Source: Streptomyces sp. CB00455
GTDB lineage: Bacteria > Actinomycetota > Actinomycetes > Streptomycetales > Streptomycetaceae
Assembly (NCBI RefSeq): GCF_001905445.1
Contig: NZ_LIVQ01000003.1
Coordinates: 248,102-312,101, forward strand
Reading direction: 5' to 3'
Length of the DNA stretch: 64,000 nucleotides
Both the position numbers and the translations under genes were made by a program. Each line of letters begins with the position of its first letter. The first letter of the stretch is position 1. Below the pieces are notes generated by a model. The model did not search any database. It was given only the letters and a program-made list of their open reading frames with translations, and was not told the origin of the DNA. Shown here piece by piece: positions 1 through 8,914 of the stretch.

Positions 1-587
1 GCGATCGCCGGCGCGAGGCCGCCGCGGGAGGCCCGAACCAGCCACCGGGCCATGAATCCCGCGAAGAGGAAGTAGCCGATGACGGCCAGGGCATTTGCCC
101 CGGTAGCGGCCACCAGATCGCCGTGGGCGAACGCGTGCGCGCTGCGCAGGCCGCCGCAGCCGGGACAGAGGATCCCGGTCAGCCGGAAGAGCGGGCAGAC
201 CGGGTAGTGGCCCGGCTCGTTGGGGTCCACGGCGCCCACGTAGGCGAAGGCCGCGACGGCGGCGGCCAGGGTGAGCACCGGAGCGGCCCACGCACGTACC
301 CGGGACGGCCGTACGGCGGCTGCGGGCGGCCCCCCGGGTGGCAGGGGCGCGGGGGCACGCACGGGTGCCTGCGGGGACGCCACGGATGCCGGAGCGGGCG
401 GTTCGGATGCCGGAGCGGGCGCCACGGAGCCCTGCGCGGGCGGCGGGGTCGCGGGCGAGGGCTGCCGGGCTGGTACCGGGCCCTGGGCCTGCGGCGGCGG
501 CGGCGGGGCGGTCCGGCCGGATGTCGTGCGCGGCGGCACGGCGCCGGGGGTGCGAGAGGCGTCCACCCGCCGATTCTCGCCGGTCAC
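1..587 (-). CDS. DUF2752 membrane protein, 3' end cut by window edge
   Basis: The reading frame is open to the left edge, so the C-terminus is missing. The first 75 or so residues are a Pro/Ala-rich, low-complexity cytoplasmic segment. A hydrophobic stretch follows, then the DUF2752 hallmark Cys-Pro-Gly-Cys-Gly-Gly with LRSAHAFAHGD just after it, then a second hydrophobic helix. The family is small, usually two or three membrane helices, and of unknown function. It lies downstream of the TIGR02234 and HGxxPAAW genes, an arrangement typical of streptomycete trp regions. The start is the GTG at 587; a second in-frame GTG at 566 is equally possible because neither has a clear Shine-Dalgarno. Confidence 0.8.
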   Translation of the reverse strand, partial: MTGENRRVDASRTPGAVPPRTTSGRTAPPPPPQAQGPVPARQPSPATPPPAQGSVAPAPASEPPAPASVASPQAPVRAPAPLPPGGPPAAAVRPSRVRAWAAPVLTLAAAVAAFAYVGAVDPNEPGHYPVCPLFRLTGILCPGCGGLRSAHAFAHGDLVAATGANALAVIGYFLFAGFMARWLVRASRGGLAPAI

Positions 588-648
588 GGCGAAAGGCGCA
601 GCCCGACGGGCCGCGCCTTTCGGCTGCGCCGGTTCGACCACGCGGTCC

Positions 649-900
649 TCAGACCTTGGCGGGAACCTTGTTGGCCGCGATGACCTCGGCGAGGTCGGTG
701 TGGGCCCCCTTCGGGGCGCCCATGCCCGCGGCCTTCATCGCCATGCCGACGACACCGCCGAGGACGACGACGACGAGGCCGGCCCAGAAGCCGAGCGGGT
801 TCGCCAGCACCATGAAGGCGCCGGAGATGCAGAAACCGATGAAGGCGATCAAGACACCGGTCCAGGCGGCCGGGGTGTGTCCGTGGCTAGTGCCCGCCAT
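649..900 (-). CDS. HGxxPAAW family small membrane protein
   Basis: An 83-aa protein whose residues 6-13 read HGHTPAAW, the motif that names this actinobacterial family. Two hydrophobic helices (about 14-33 and 38-58) follow, then a short charged tail. Function is unknown. The ATG at 900 is chosen because GAGGAG sits about six bases upstream and the motif falls at the N-terminus, as in the family; the longer in-frame extension is an artefact of reading through upstream sequence. It follows the TIGR02234 gene by about 90 bases in the his/trp block, so cotranscription with trp genes is an inference. Confidence 0.85.
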   Translation of the reverse strand: MAGTSHGHTPAAWTGVLIAFIGFCISGAFMVLANPLGFWAGLVVVVLGGVVGMAMKAAGMGAPKGAHTDLAEVIAANKVPAKV

Positions 901-992
901 GAGTTGCTCCTCGTTGCTCTGTCGCACGTGCTGTGTCGAACGCTCGGTGACATTGTCCCGCACCGGGCGGTGTCGCTGTCCAGGGGGGTCGC

Positions 993-1643
993 TCAGCGGG
1001 TCGGGTCCTCGCCGCGGTCCAGGGCTTTCCACAGATCCTCCGGGCGGTCCGGATCCACCGCCGCGGCCTTGCGCGGACGGGGGGTGCCGTCCCGTTCGTA
1101 GCGGCCGCCCATCGCGGGCCAGCTCCGGCCGAAGCGCAGGGCCAGCAGGCCGGCGGCCAGGATCAGCGCCGCGCCGGCGGCGGTGACGTAGGGCCACGGC
1201 GTCTGGGTCAGCCCGGCGACGTGGGCGGCGGTGTCCGCGGTCGTGCGGGCGGCCTCCGCGTCCAGGGCGCGGCGGCCGTCGGCGGCGAAGAGCGCCGACA
1301 GTGCGGCGCCCAGGCCGCTGAGCGCCAGCAGGCCCGACACCAGCAGCCGGCTCTTGCCGCGCACGGCGAAGACGGCGACCAGGGCGGCGAGGCCGACGAT
1401 GGCCAGGGCCGCGGGCAGTCCGGTGACGGCCCGCCCGTCGGCGGTCAGGGCGAGCGGATCGCCGCCGAGGGCGGTCGTCCCGCGGGCCCAGACCCGGCCG
1501 GAGGCGAGCAGCACGACGGTGGCGCCGAGGGTGCCGAGCAGCAGGGCGACGGCCACGCTGCGGCGGCCGCTCCTGCTGTCGGGGACCTCGGCGGCGTTCT
1601 CGACGGGGGGCTGGGGCGGGGGTACGGCACTCACGTACCCCAC
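993..1643 (-). CDS. TIGR02234 Trp-operon-associated membrane protein
   Basis: A 216-aa protein (213 aa if the GTG at 1634 is used) with about four membrane segments: near 30-48, 75-95, 100-120 and 150-170. A charged C-terminal tail ends in a Lys/Arg/Asp-rich segment. It matches the actinobacterial family that sits between trpE and trpC and is annotated as tryptophan-biosynthesis-associated; no biochemical role is established. It starts 15 bases after the trpE stop, so it is almost certainly in the same transcript. It may be a transporter or a complex partner, but nothing in the sequence decides this. Confidence 0.85.
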   Translation of the reverse strand: MGYVSAVPPPQPPVENAAEVPDSRSGRRSVAVALLLGTLGATVVLLASGRVWARGTTALGGDPLALTADGRAVTGLPAALAIVGLAALVAVFAVRGKSRLLVSGLLALSGLGAALSALFAADGRRALDAEAARTTADTAAHVAGLTQTPWPYVTAAGAALILAAGLLALRFGRSWPAMGGRYERDGTPRPRKAAAVDPDRPEDLWKALDRGEDPTR

Positions 1644-1657
1644 TATCCCCTACGAGC

Positions 1658-3148
1658 TCAGGAGCCGTGGAGGCGGTTCGCCGCTCCCACCGCGCGGAGC
1701 ACGGCGGCCGCCTTGTTGCGGCACTCCTGGTCCTCCAGCTCGGGCACCGAGTCGGCCACGACCCCCGCGCCGGCCTGTACGTACGCCGTGCCGTCGCGCA
1801 GCAGGGCGGTACGGATGGCGATGGCCGTGTCGGAGTCCCCCGCGAAGTCCAGGTAGCCCACGCAGCCGCCGTACAGGCCGCGCCGGGAGGGCTCCAGCTC
1901 CTCGATGATCTGCATGGCGCGGGGCTTGGGCGCCCCGGAGAGGGTGCCGGCCGGGAAACAGGCGGTGAGGACGTCGAAGGCGGTCCTGCCCTCGGCGACG
2001 CGGCCGGTGACCGTGGACACGATGTGCATGACGTGCGAGTACCGCTCGATGCTCATGAAGTCGACGACCTCGACGGAGCCCGGCTCGCAGACCCGGCCGA
2101 GGTCGTTGCGGCCCAGGTCGACGAGCATCAGGTGCTCGGCGCGCTCCTTGGGGTCGGCCAGCAGCTCCTCGGCCAGGTCGTTGTCCTGCTGCGGGGTGGC
2201 GCCGCGGTGCCGGGTGCCGGCGATCGGGTGGAGCATGGCCCGCCCGTCCTCGACCTTGACCAGCGCCTCGGGGCTGGAGCCGACGACGTCGAAGCCGTTC
2301 TCGAAGCGGAAGAGGTACATGTACGGGGAGGGGTTGGTGGCCCGCAGGACCCGGTAGACGTCCAGGGCGGAGGCATGGCAGGGGGTCTCGAAGCGCTGCG
2401 AGGGCACCACCTGGAAGGCCTCGCCGGCGCGGATGCGCTCCTTGACCTCCTCGACGGCGGCCTGGTACTTCTCGCCGCCCCAGAGAGCGGAGAACTCGGG
2501 CAGCTCGGAGGCGGGCAGCGGCGCGGGCGCATAGGGGGCGGGCCGCGCGAGGTCGGCCTCCATGGCGTCGAGCCGGGCCACGGCGTCGGCGTGGGCCTCG
2601 TCCACGCCCGAGTCGAGGTCGTTGTGGTTGATGGCGTTCGCGATGAGCTGGACGGTGCCGTCCCAGTGGTCCAGGACCGCCAGGTCGGAGGTGAGCAGCA
2701 TGGTCAGCTCGGGCAGCCGCAGGTCGTCGGTGGTGTGCTCGCCGATGCGCTCCAGGCGGCGCACGATGTCGTAGCCGAGGTAGCCGACCATGCCTCCGGT
2801 GAAGGGCGGCATGCCGGCCGCGAGGTCGCGGGGGGTGTGCAGGGCCTGGACGGTGGCGCGCAGCGCGTCGAGGGGGTCGCCGTCGGTGGGAACGCCGACG
2901 GGCGCGGTGCCGATCCAGTGCGCCCGGCCGTCCCGCACGGTCAGCGTGGCGTCGCTGCGCACGCCGATGAAGGAGTACCGGGACCAGGAGCGGCCGTTCT
3001 CGGCGGATTCCAGCAGGAAGGTGCCGGGGCGTTCGGCGGCCAGCTTGCGGTAGAGGCCCACGGGGGTGTCCCCGTCGGCCAGCAGCTTGCGGCTCACGGG
3101 GATGACGCGGCGGTCTGCCGCGAGCTTGCGGAACGTATCGAGATCCAT
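1658..3148 (-). CDS. trpE: anthranilate synthase component I
   Basis: Converts chorismate, with ammonia from TrpG, to anthranilate, the first step of tryptophan synthesis. The 496-aa protein has the family's usual length. It shows LLESAE near residue 50, the LLES element of the tryptophan feedback site, and the chorismate-binding C-terminal half with [15 protein letters not shown] and the late GAPKPRAM motif. It is a stand-alone TrpE with no fused TrpG domain. The ATG at 3148 (MDLDTF) is preferred; a GTG at 3163, directly abutting the hisI stop, would add five residues. The gene follows hisI without a gap, so the two are likely translationally coupled. Confidence 0.96.
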   Translation of the reverse strand: MDLDTFRKLAADRRVIPVSRKLLADGDTPVGLYRKLAAERPGTFLLESAENGRSWSRYSFIGVRSDATLTVRDGRAHWIGTAPVGVPTDGDPLDALRATVQALHTPRDLAAGMPPFTGGMVGYLGYDIVRRLERIGEHTTDDLRLPELTMLLTSDLAVLDHWDGTVQLIANAINHNDLDSGVDEAHADAVARLDAMEADLARPAPYAPAPLPASELPEFSALWGGEKYQAAVEEVKERIRAGEAFQVVPSQRFETPCHASALDVYRVLRATNPSPYMYLFRFENGFDVVGSSPEALVKVEDGRAMLHPIAGTRHRGATPQQDNDLAEELLADPKERAEHLMLVDLGRNDLGRVCEPGSVEVVDFMSIERYSHVMHIVSTVTGRVAEGRTAFDVLTACFPAGTLSGAPKPRAMQIIEELEPSRRGLYGGCVGYLDFAGDSDTAIAIRTALLRDGTAYVQAGAGVVADSVPELEDQECRNKAAAVLRAVGAANRLHGS

Positions 3149-3163
3149 GGACGTGGGACCCAC

Positions 3164-3532
3164 CTAGTCGGCGTCGCGGAGCAGGACATCTTCGTCGAAG
3201 CAGGTGCGGGCGCCGGTGTGGCAGGCGGCTCCGACCTGGTCGACCCTGACGAGCACGGTGTCGGCGTCGCAGTCGAGCGCGACGGACTTCACGTGCTGGA
3301 AGTGGCCGGAAGTATCCCCCTTCACCCAGTACTCCTGGCGGCTGCGGGACCAGTACGTGCAGCGGCCGGTGGTCAGGGTGCGGTGCAGGGCCTCGTCGTC
3401 CATCCACCCGAGCATGAGCACCTCACCGGTGTCGTACTGCTGGGCGATGGCCGGTACCAGGCCGTCGGCGGAGCGCTTGAGGCGCGCCGCGAGGGCGGGG
3501 TCGAGGTTGCCGGGGCGCGGGGACGTACTCAT
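3164..3532 (-). CDS. hisI: phosphoribosyl-AMP cyclohydrolase
   Basis: Opens the adenine ring of PR-AMP, the third step of histidine synthesis. The 122-aa single-domain enzyme lacks a fused HisE pyrophosphatase. Visible motifs are [25 protein letters not shown], the Asp-Cys-Asp-Asp/Ala metal segment [10 protein letters not shown] and ACHTG with a conserved Cys and His near 100. The ATG at 3532 gives the family N-terminus; an 11-residue upstream extension lacks support. It stands apart from the main his run and is joined to trpE, so histidine and tryptophan genes share a transcript here. Confidence 0.95.
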   Translation of the reverse strand: MSTSPRPGNLDPALAARLKRSADGLVPAIAQQYDTGEVLMLGWMDDEALHRTLTTGRCTYWSRSRQEYWVKGDTSGHFQHVKSVALDCDADTVLVRVDQVGAACHTGARTCFDEDVLLRDAD

Positions 3533-3611
3533 GCCGCCATTGTGCCGGGCGGGAGGGCGGGACACGGCGCACCGTCCGCCTGATGGGCGGGCGCGCGGCG
3601 GGATCCGGCCT

Positions 3612-3617
3612 TAGGCT
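3612..3617 (+). promoter_or_regulatory. TAGGCT -10 hexamer, probable leaderless start
   Basis: TAGGCT is followed by exactly seven bases and then the ATG at 3625, with no Shine-Dalgarno between. This places transcription and translation starts at about the same base. No convincing -35 is visible. Confidence 0.5.
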
Positions 3618-3624
3618 GGCGCGC

Positions 3625-4257
3625 ATGTCTACCCATGCGAAGCGTGAACGACTGTTGCTGGCCGACCTGTTGGAGGCGGCCGGGCCGGATGCGCCGACGC
3701 TCTGCCAGGGCTGGCGGACGCGGGAGCTGGCGGCGCACGTGGTCGTGCGGGAGCGCCGGCCGGATGCGGCGGGGGGTCTGCTGCTGAACGTGTTGAAGGC
3801 CCGGCTGGACAAGGCGATGGCGCAGTACACCGCCAGGCCGTACGAGGAGCTGGTCCAGCTGATCCGCACCGGGCCGCCGAGGCTGTCGGTGTACTCGGTG
3901 AAGCAGATCGACGAGGTGGCGAACGCGGTGGAGTTCTTCGTCCACGCCGAGGACGTCCGGCGGGCGCAGCCGGACTGGTCGCCGCGGGAGCCGTACCCGG
4001 TGTTCGCCGATTCCCTGTGGGGCCGCCTGGAGAAGCTGGCCCGGCTGACGGGCCGCCGGTCGCCGGTGGGCCTGGTCCTGCGGCGTCCCGACGGGCGGAC
4101 GGCGGTGGCGCGCAAGGGGGTGCCGGTGGTGACGGTGACCGGGGAGCCGGGGGAACTGACGCTGTTCTGCTTCGGCCGGCAGGACGTCGCCGCCGTCTCC
4201 CTGGACGGCGACGAGGAGGCCGTCGCCCGCCTGAAAAAGGCCCCGCTGGGCCTTTGA
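3625..4257 (+). CDS. TIGR03085 family (mycothiol-dependent DinB-like) protein
   Basis: A 210-aa protein of the maleylpyruvate isomerase/DinB-like four-helix family. The N-terminal helix has RERLLLADLLEAAG, followed by CQGWRTRELAAHVVVRERRPDA, where the His of AAHV belongs to the usual metal triad; VEFFVHAEDVRRAQP carries a second His. Members bind a metal and some use mycothiol, but this subfamily's substrate is unknown. It is the only plus-strand gene inside the his/trp block, running against hisF. The ATG at 3625 is chosen because the seven-base gap to TAGGCT fits a leaderless mRNA and family members begin here. Confidence 0.85.
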   Translation: MSTHAKRERLLLADLLEAAGPDAPTLCQGWRTRELAAHVVVRERRPDAAGGLLLNVLKARLDKAMAQYTARPYEELVQLIRTGPPRLSVYSVKQIDEVANAVEFFVHAEDVRRAQPDWSPREPYPVFADSLWGRLEKLARLTGRRSPVGLVLRRPDGRTAVARKGVPVVTVTGEPGELTLFCFGRQDVAAVSLDGDEEAVARLKKAPLGL

Positions 4258-4338
4258 CCCCCGGCGCCCGGCCCGCCCGCCGGCGGGGTGCTCCCCCTGC
4301 CACCGGGGCTCCGGGCGAGGCGGCCCACCGGACAGGCC

Positions 4339-4374
4339 GGAGCCCCGCGCCTCGAACGCGGCGAGGCCGGGGGC
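4339..4374. repeat. degenerate copy of the intergenic GC-rich repeat
   Basis: Within the 187-base gap between two convergent genes, GGAGCCCCGCGCCTCGAACG resembles the reverse complement of the repeat unit found near 38090 and 62500. CCTCG and CGAGG can pair around a short loop here, so it could help end both transcripts. The match is imperfect. Confidence 0.35.
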
Positions 4375-4444
4375 GGTCCCCCCGGCCCGGCACCGACCCG
4401 CCGGCCGCGTGCACGCGGCGGCCCCGGCCGCCCCCGGAGGGCGG

Positions 4445-5200
4445 TCAGCGGACGGGGTGGCCCGCTTCCCGGAGGGTGTCCTTGACCTGGGAGATCCGCA
4501 GGTCGCCGAAGTGGAACACGGAGGCCGCCAGGACCGCGTCCGCGCCCGCCGCGATGGCCGGCGGGAAGTGGGCGAGCCGGCCCGCGCCGCCCGAGGCGAT
4601 CACCGGGACCGTCACGTGCCCGCGCACGGCGGCGATCATCTCGGTGTCGTAGCCGTCCTTGGTGCCGTCGGCGTCCATCGAGTTCAGCAGGATCTCCCCG
4701 GCGCCCAGTTCGGCTGCCCGGTGCGCCCACTCGACGGCGTCGATGCCGGTGCCCTTGCGGCCGCCGTGGGTGGTGACCTCGAAGGAGCCCGACGCGGTGC
4801 GGCGCGCGTCCACCGACAGGACCAGGACCTGGCGCCCGAAGCGCTCGGCGATCTCCTGGATCAGCTCGGGGCGGGCGATGGCGGCGGTGTTGACGCCCAC
4901 CTTGTCCGCACCGGCCCGCAGCAGCTTGTCCACGTCGTCGGCGGTGCGGACGCCGCCGCCCACCGTCAGCGGGATGAAGACCTGTTCGGCGGTGCGGCGC
5001 ACCACGTCGTAGGTGGTCTCGCGGTTGCCGGAGGAGGCGGTGATGTCGAGGAAGGTCAGCTCGTCGGCGCCCTCGGCGTCGTACAGCTTGGCCATCTCCA
5101 CCGGGTCGCCGGCGTCGCGCAGGTTCTGGAAGTTGACGCCCTTGACGACGCGGCCGTTGTCCACGTCCAGGCAGGGGATCACACGGACGGCCAGGGTCAT
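4445..5200 (-). CDS. hisF: imidazole glycerol phosphate synthase, cyclase subunit
   Basis: With HisH, converts PRFAR and ammonia to imidazole-glycerol phosphate and AICAR. The 251-aa TIM barrel begins with [20 protein letters not shown], giving the first catalytic Asp at residue 12. The phosphate-binding loops [11 protein letters not shown] and VIASGGAGR are present, and the second catalytic Asp lies in [14 protein letters not shown]. It is the last gene of the main his run; its ATG overlaps the ridA stop by four bases. Length is normal for the family. Confidence 0.97.
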   Translation of the reverse strand: MTLAVRVIPCLDVDNGRVVKGVNFQNLRDAGDPVEMAKLYDAEGADELTFLDITASSGNRETTYDVVRRTAEQVFIPLTVGGGVRTADDVDKLLRAGADKVGVNTAAIARPELIQEIAERFGRQVLVLSVDARRTASGSFEVTTHGGRKGTGIDAVEWAHRAAELGAGEILLNSMDADGTKDGYDTEMIAAVRGHVTVPVIASGGAGRLAHFPPAIAAGADAVLAASVFHFGDLRISQVKDTLREAGHPVR

Positions 5201-5658
5201 GCGGACGCCCCCTCGGCCGGGTCGAAGGCCTCGACCTCGACCTCGACGACCATGCCGGGGTCGACGAAGCCGGAGACGATGATCATGGAGGCGGCGGGGC
5301 GGATCTCGTCGAAGAGCTCCTTGTGGGCGCGGCCGACGTCGTCCACGTCCCCGGCGTGGGTGATGTACATCCGGGTGCGGACGACGTGCTCGGGCCCGAG
5401 CCCGGCCTGGGCCAGCGCCTTGAAGGCCACGCCGAAGGCCGCGACGGCCTGGTCGTACGGGCCGCCGCCGTCGGGGGAGGTGCAGCCGGAGACGAGGACG
5501 AGGCCGCCTGGCAGCCGGACGGCGCGCGAGTAGCCGATCACGTCCTCGTACGCGCCGCCGGAGGAGAAGCGGCGCACCGCGCCCAAAGCCCGGGCGGAGC
5601 CGAGCGGCTGCGGCGAGTCGGGGGAATCGGGCGAGTCGAGGGAGTCGGGGGAGCTCAT
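5197..5658 (-). CDS. RidA family protein inside the his operon
   Basis: A 153-aa member of the YjgF/YER057c/UK114 family, which hydrolyse reactive enamine/imine intermediates. A Ser/Pro/Asp repeat tail (SPDSPDSP) of about 17 residues precedes the core. The core has [32 protein letters not shown] with the conserved Arg, and a C-terminal EVEVEAF with the conserved Glu. It overlaps both priA and hisF by four bases, so it is translated from the his mRNA. A role in clearing imines made by PLP enzymes or protecting the pathway is inference. Confidence 0.88.
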   Translation of the reverse strand: MSSPDSLDSPDSPDSPQPLGSARALGAVRRFSSGGAYEDVIGYSRAVRLPGGLVLVSGCTSPDGGGPYDQAVAAFGVAFKALAQAGLGPEHVVRTRMYITHAGDVDDVGRAHKELFDEIRPAASMIIVSGFVDPGMVVEVEVEAFDPAEGASA

Positions 5659-6395
5659 GCGCGGACCACCTTCAGGGCTTCTTCCAGCGTGAATGCCTTG
5701 GCGTACAGGGCCTTGCCGACGATCGCGCCCTCGACGCCCAGCGGGACCAGCTCGCAGAGCGCCCGCAGGTCGTCCAGGCAGGAGATGCCGCCGGAGGCCA
5801 CGACGGGCCGGTCGGTGGCGGCGCACACGCCCCGCAGCAGCTCCAGGTTGGGGCCGGTCAGCGTGCCGTCCTTGCCGATGTCGGTGACGACGTAGCGGGC
5901 GCAGCCCTCGGAGTCCAGCCGGGCGAGGGTCTCGTACAGGTCGCCGCCCTCGCTGGTCCAGCCGCGGCCCTTGAGGGTGGTGCCGCGCACGTCGAGTCCG
6001 ACGGCGATCCGCTCGCCGTGCTCGGCGATGGCCTTGGCGGCCCATTCGGGGGTCTCCAGGGCGGCGGTGCCCAGGTTGACGCGGGTGCAGCCGGTGGCGA
6101 GGGCCGCGGCGAGCGTGTCGTCGTCGCGGATGCCGCCGGACAGCTCGACCTTGATGTCCATGGCGCCGGTGATCTCGGCGACCAGGGCGCGGTTGTCGCC
6201 GGTGCCGAAGGCGGCGTCCAGGTCGACGAGGTGCAGCCACTCGGCGCCGGAGCGCTGCCAGGCGAGGGCCGCCTCCAGCGGGGAGCCGTAGGAGGTCTCG
6301 CTGCCGGACACCCCGTGCACGAGGCGGACGGCCTGGCCGTCGCGGATGTCGACCGCGGGGAGGAGCTCCAGCTTCGCTGCGCGGTGCACGGTCAT
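5655..6395 (-). CDS. priA: phosphoribosyl isomerase A (HisA/TrpF dual function)
   Basis: Isomerises both ProFAR (histidine) and phosphoribosyl-anthranilate (tryptophan) in streptomycetes, which lack a separate trpF. The 246-aa TIM barrel begins [12 protein letters not shown] with the catalytic Asp at 16. It keeps [24 protein letters not shown] and [16 protein letters not shown], which are PriA-type loops close to the S. coelicolor enzyme as remembered. The dual role is from family knowledge; the sequence alone shows a HisA/PriA fold. The ATG at 6395 overlaps the hisH stop by one base. A GTG one codon upstream is a possible alternative. Confidence 0.93.
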   Translation of the reverse strand: MTVHRAAKLELLPAVDIRDGQAVRLVHGVSGSETSYGSPLEAALAWQRSGAEWLHLVDLDAAFGTGDNRALVAEITGAMDIKVELSGGIRDDDTLAAALATGCTRVNLGTAALETPEWAAKAIAEHGERIAVGLDVRGTTLKGRGWTSEGGDLYETLARLDSEGCARYVVTDIGKDGTLTGPNLELLRGVCAATDRPVVASGGISCLDDLRALCELVPLGVEGAIVGKALYAKAFTLEEALKVVRA

Positions 6396-7036
6396 CACAG
6401 GGTCTCGATCCAGTTGGTGAGGAGCTGGGCTCCGGCGTCGCCGGACTTCTCGGGGTGGAACTGGGTGGCCCACAGGGCGCCGTTCTCCACGGCCGCGACG
6501 AAGCGCTCGCCGTGGGTGGCCCAGGTGACGCGGGGTGCGCGGATGGCCGGGTTGGTGACCTCCAGGGACCACTGGCGCGCCGCGTAGGAGTGCACGAAGT
6601 AGAACCGGGCGTCGGCGTCCAGACCGGCGAATGCCTGGCTGTCGGCGGGGGCCTCGACGGTGTTCCAGCCCATGTGGGGGACGACCGGGGCCTTCAGGGG
6701 ACCGACGGTGCCGGGCCACTCGTCGAGGCCCTCGGTCTCGACGCCGTGCTCGATGCCGCGCTCGAAGAGGATCTGCATGCCGACGCAGATGCCCATGACC
6801 GGGCGGCCGCCGGAGAGCCGTCGGCCGATGATCCAGTCGCCGCGGGCGTCCTTGAGGCCCTGCATGCAGGCGGAGAAGGCACCGACGCCGGGGACGAGGA
6901 GTCCGTCGGCGTCCATGGCCTTGTCGTAGTCGCGGGTGATCTCGACATCGGCGCCGACGTGGGCGAGGGCGCGCTCGGCCGAGCGGACGTTGCCGAAGCC
7001 GTAGTCGAAGACGACCACGTTCTTGGTGGGGCTCAT
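6395..7036 (-). CDS. hisH: imidazole glycerol phosphate synthase, glutamine amidotransferase subunit
   Basis: Releases ammonia from glutamine and passes it to HisF. The 213-aa class-I amidotransferase has [12 protein letters not shown] at the N-terminus, the oxyanion region [11 protein letters not shown], and the nucleophile Cys near 84 in GICVGMQ. The His/Glu partners lie in [11 protein letters not shown] near the C-terminus. The ATG at 7036 overlaps the stop of the 55-aa membrane peptide. HisH and HisF are separated here by priA and ridA. Confidence 0.96.
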   Translation of the reverse strand: MSPTKNVVVFDYGFGNVRSAERALAHVGADVEITRDYDKAMDADGLLVPGVGAFSACMQGLKDARGDWIIGRRLSGGRPVMGICVGMQILFERGIEHGVETEGLDEWPGTVGPLKAPVVPHMGWNTVEAPADSQAFAGLDADARFYFVHSYAARQWSLEVTNPAIRAPRVTWATHGERFVAAVENGALWATQFHPEKSGDAGAQLLTNWIETL

Positions 7037-7200
7037 TCCCAGATTCCTTGGATCCGCAGGACTCCGGCGGCAAGACACATCGCGGAGCCGATGGCGAGCA
7101 GGACGATGACCGATGTGGGCATCTTCTGCTTCTGGAAGGAGTAGACGCCGCCGGCCAGGAAGAGGCCGACGACGATCAGGATGGTGTTGAGGCCGTTCAC
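7033..7200 (-). CDS. 55-aa membrane peptide between hisB and hisH
   Basis: The GTG at 7200 lies two bases after the hisB stop, and the TGA overlaps the hisH ATG by three bases, so the reading frame is locked into the operon. The peptide has two hydrophobic helices (about 4-18 and 28-45) separated by a Lys/Gln turn, with a short tail GIWE. No known family was recognised. The tight coupling argues for real translation; a role in membrane anchoring or in coupling hisB to hisH translation is speculation. Confidence 0.75.
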   Translation of the reverse strand: MNGLNTILIVVGLFLAGGVYSFQKQKMPTSVIVLLAIGSAMCLAAGVLRIQGIWE

Positions 7201-7202
7201 GG

Positions 7203-7796
7203 CTAGAGGGCGCCCTTCGTGGAGGGCAGGATCCCGGCCGCGCGCGGGTCGAACTCCGCGGCGTAGCGCAGGGCGCGCGCGAGCGCCTTGAACTGGCACT
7301 CCACGATGTGGTGCGCGTTGCGGCCGTACGGGACGTGGACGTGCAGCGCGATCTGGGCCTGGGCGACGAAGGACTCGAAGATGTGCCGGGTCATCGTCGT
7401 GTCGTAGGAGCCGATCATCGGCGCCATGTTCTCGGGCTCGGTGTGCACGAGGTAGGGGCGGCCGGACAGGTCGACGGTCACCTGGGCGAGGGACTCGTCG
7501 AGCGGCACGGTGCAGTTGCCGAAGCGGTAGATGCCCACCTTGTCGCCGAGGGCCTGCCTGAAGGCGGCGCCGAGGGCCAGCGCGCTGTCCTCGATGGTGT
7601 GGTGGCTGTCGATGTGCAGGTCGCCGTCGGTCTTGACCGTGAGGTCGAACAGGCCGTGGCGGCCCAGCTGGTCGAGCATGTGGTCGTAGAAGCCCACGCC
7701 CGTCGAGACGTCGACCTTGCCGGTGCCGTCGAGGTTTATCTCGACGAGGACCGAGGTCTCCTTCGTGGTGCGCTCGATCCGTCCGATGCGGCTCAT
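7203..7796 (-). CDS. hisB: imidazoleglycerol-phosphate dehydratase
   Basis: Dehydrates IGP to imidazole-acetol phosphate. The 197-aa single-domain enzyme lacks the histidinol-phosphatase domain of enterobacterial HisB. The two manganese-binding motifs are visible: [13 protein letters not shown] with [11 protein letters not shown], and the repeat version [19 protein letters not shown]. It overlaps the hisC stop by four bases. Length and motifs are standard. Confidence 0.97.
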   Translation of the reverse strand: MSRIGRIERTTKETSVLVEINLDGTGKVDVSTGVGFYDHMLDQLGRHGLFDLTVKTDGDLHIDSHHTIEDSALALGAAFRQALGDKVGIYRFGNCTVPLDESLAQVTVDLSGRPYLVHTEPENMAPMIGSYDTTMTRHIFESFVAQAQIALHVHVPYGRNAHHIVECQFKALARALRYAAEFDPRAAGILPSTKGAL

Positions 7797-8914
7797 GCGT
7801 GCTGCTCCTTCTTCAGTGCGCGAACCGCTTCCAGGAACGCGTCGTTCTCTGCCGGGGTGCCGGCGGTGACCCGCAGCCGGCCCGGTACGCCGTTGTCCCG
7901 GACCAGGACGCCCCGGTCGAGGATCTTCTGCCAGGCGGTGTGCGCGTCTTCGAACTTCCCGAACTGGATGAAGTTCGCGTCGGACTCGGTGACCTCGTAG
8001 CCGATGGCCCGCAGTTCGGTGACCAGGCGGTCCCGTTCGGCCTTGAGCTGCTCGACGTAGCCGAGCAGGGTGTCGGTGTGTTCCAGGGCGGCCAGCGCGG
8101 TCGCCTGGGTGACGGCCGAGAGGTGGTACGGCAGGCGCACCAGCTGGACGGCGTCGACGACGGCGGGGTGCGCGGCCAGGTAGCCCAGGCGCAGTCCGGC
8201 GGCGCCGAAGGCCTTGGACATGGTCCGGGAGACCACCAGGTGGGGACGGCCCTCCAGGAGGGGCAGCAGCGAGTCCCGGTGGCTGAACTCGACGTACGCC
8301 TCGTCGAGGACGACCACGGAGGGCTTGGCCGCCTGGGCGGCCTCGTAGAGGGCCAGGACCGTCTCCGCCGCGACCGCGGTGCCCGTGGGGTTGTTGGGCG
8401 AGGTGATGAAGACGACGTCGGGGGCGTGCTCGGCGATCGCCGCCTCGGCGGCCTGCACGTCGATGGTGAAGTCCTCCCGGCGCGGGCCGGAGATCCAGCC
8501 CGTCCCGGTGCCGCGGGCGATCAGGGCGTGCATCGAGTAGGAGGGCTCGAAGCCGATCGCGGTGCGGCCCGGTCCGCCGAAGGTCTGCAGCAGCTGCTGG
8601 ATGACCTCGTTGGAGCCGTTGGCGGCCCACACGTTCTCGCGCGCGACGGGGTGCCTGCCCGTGCGCGTCAGGTAGGCGGCCAGCTCCGTGCGCAGCTCGA
8701 CGGCGTCGCGGTCGGGGTAGCGGTTGAGGGTGCGGGCGGCGTCGGCGACGCGCTCGGCGATGCGCCGAACGAGCGCCTCGGGCAGCTCGTAGGGGTTCTC
8801 GTTGGTGTTGAGCTGGACGGGTACGTCGAGCTGCGGGGCGCCGTACGGGGACTTGCCGCGCAGTTCGTCGCGGATGGGGAGGTCGTCGATGCCGAGGACG
8901 GGGCCGGCGCTCAT
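7793..8914 (-). CDS. hisC: histidinol-phosphate aminotransferase
   Basis: A PLP enzyme that transaminates imidazole-acetol phosphate with glutamate. The 373-aa fold-type-I protein shows LNTNENPY near residue 35, [18 protein letters not shown] near 165, DEAYVEF and the PLP-binding Lys near 232 in SRTMSKAFG, followed by GLRLGY. A conserved Arg appears in RLRVTAGTP. Its ATG overlaps the hisD stop. Normal length. Confidence 0.97.
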   Translation of the reverse strand: MSAGPVLGIDDLPIRDELRGKSPYGAPQLDVPVQLNTNENPYELPEALVRRIAERVADAARTLNRYPDRDAVELRTELAAYLTRTGRHPVARENVWAANGSNEVIQQLLQTFGGPGRTAIGFEPSYSMHALIARGTGTGWISGPRREDFTIDVQAAEAAIAEHAPDVVFITSPNNPTGTAVAAETVLALYEAAQAAKPSVVVLDEAYVEFSHRDSLLPLLEGRPHLVVSRTMSKAFGAAGLRLGYLAAHPAVVDAVQLVRLPYHLSAVTQATALAALEHTDTLLGYVEQLKAERDRLVTELRAIGYEVTESDANFIQFGKFEDAHTAWQKILDRGVLVRDNGVPGRLRVTAGTPAENDAFLEAVRALKKEQHA

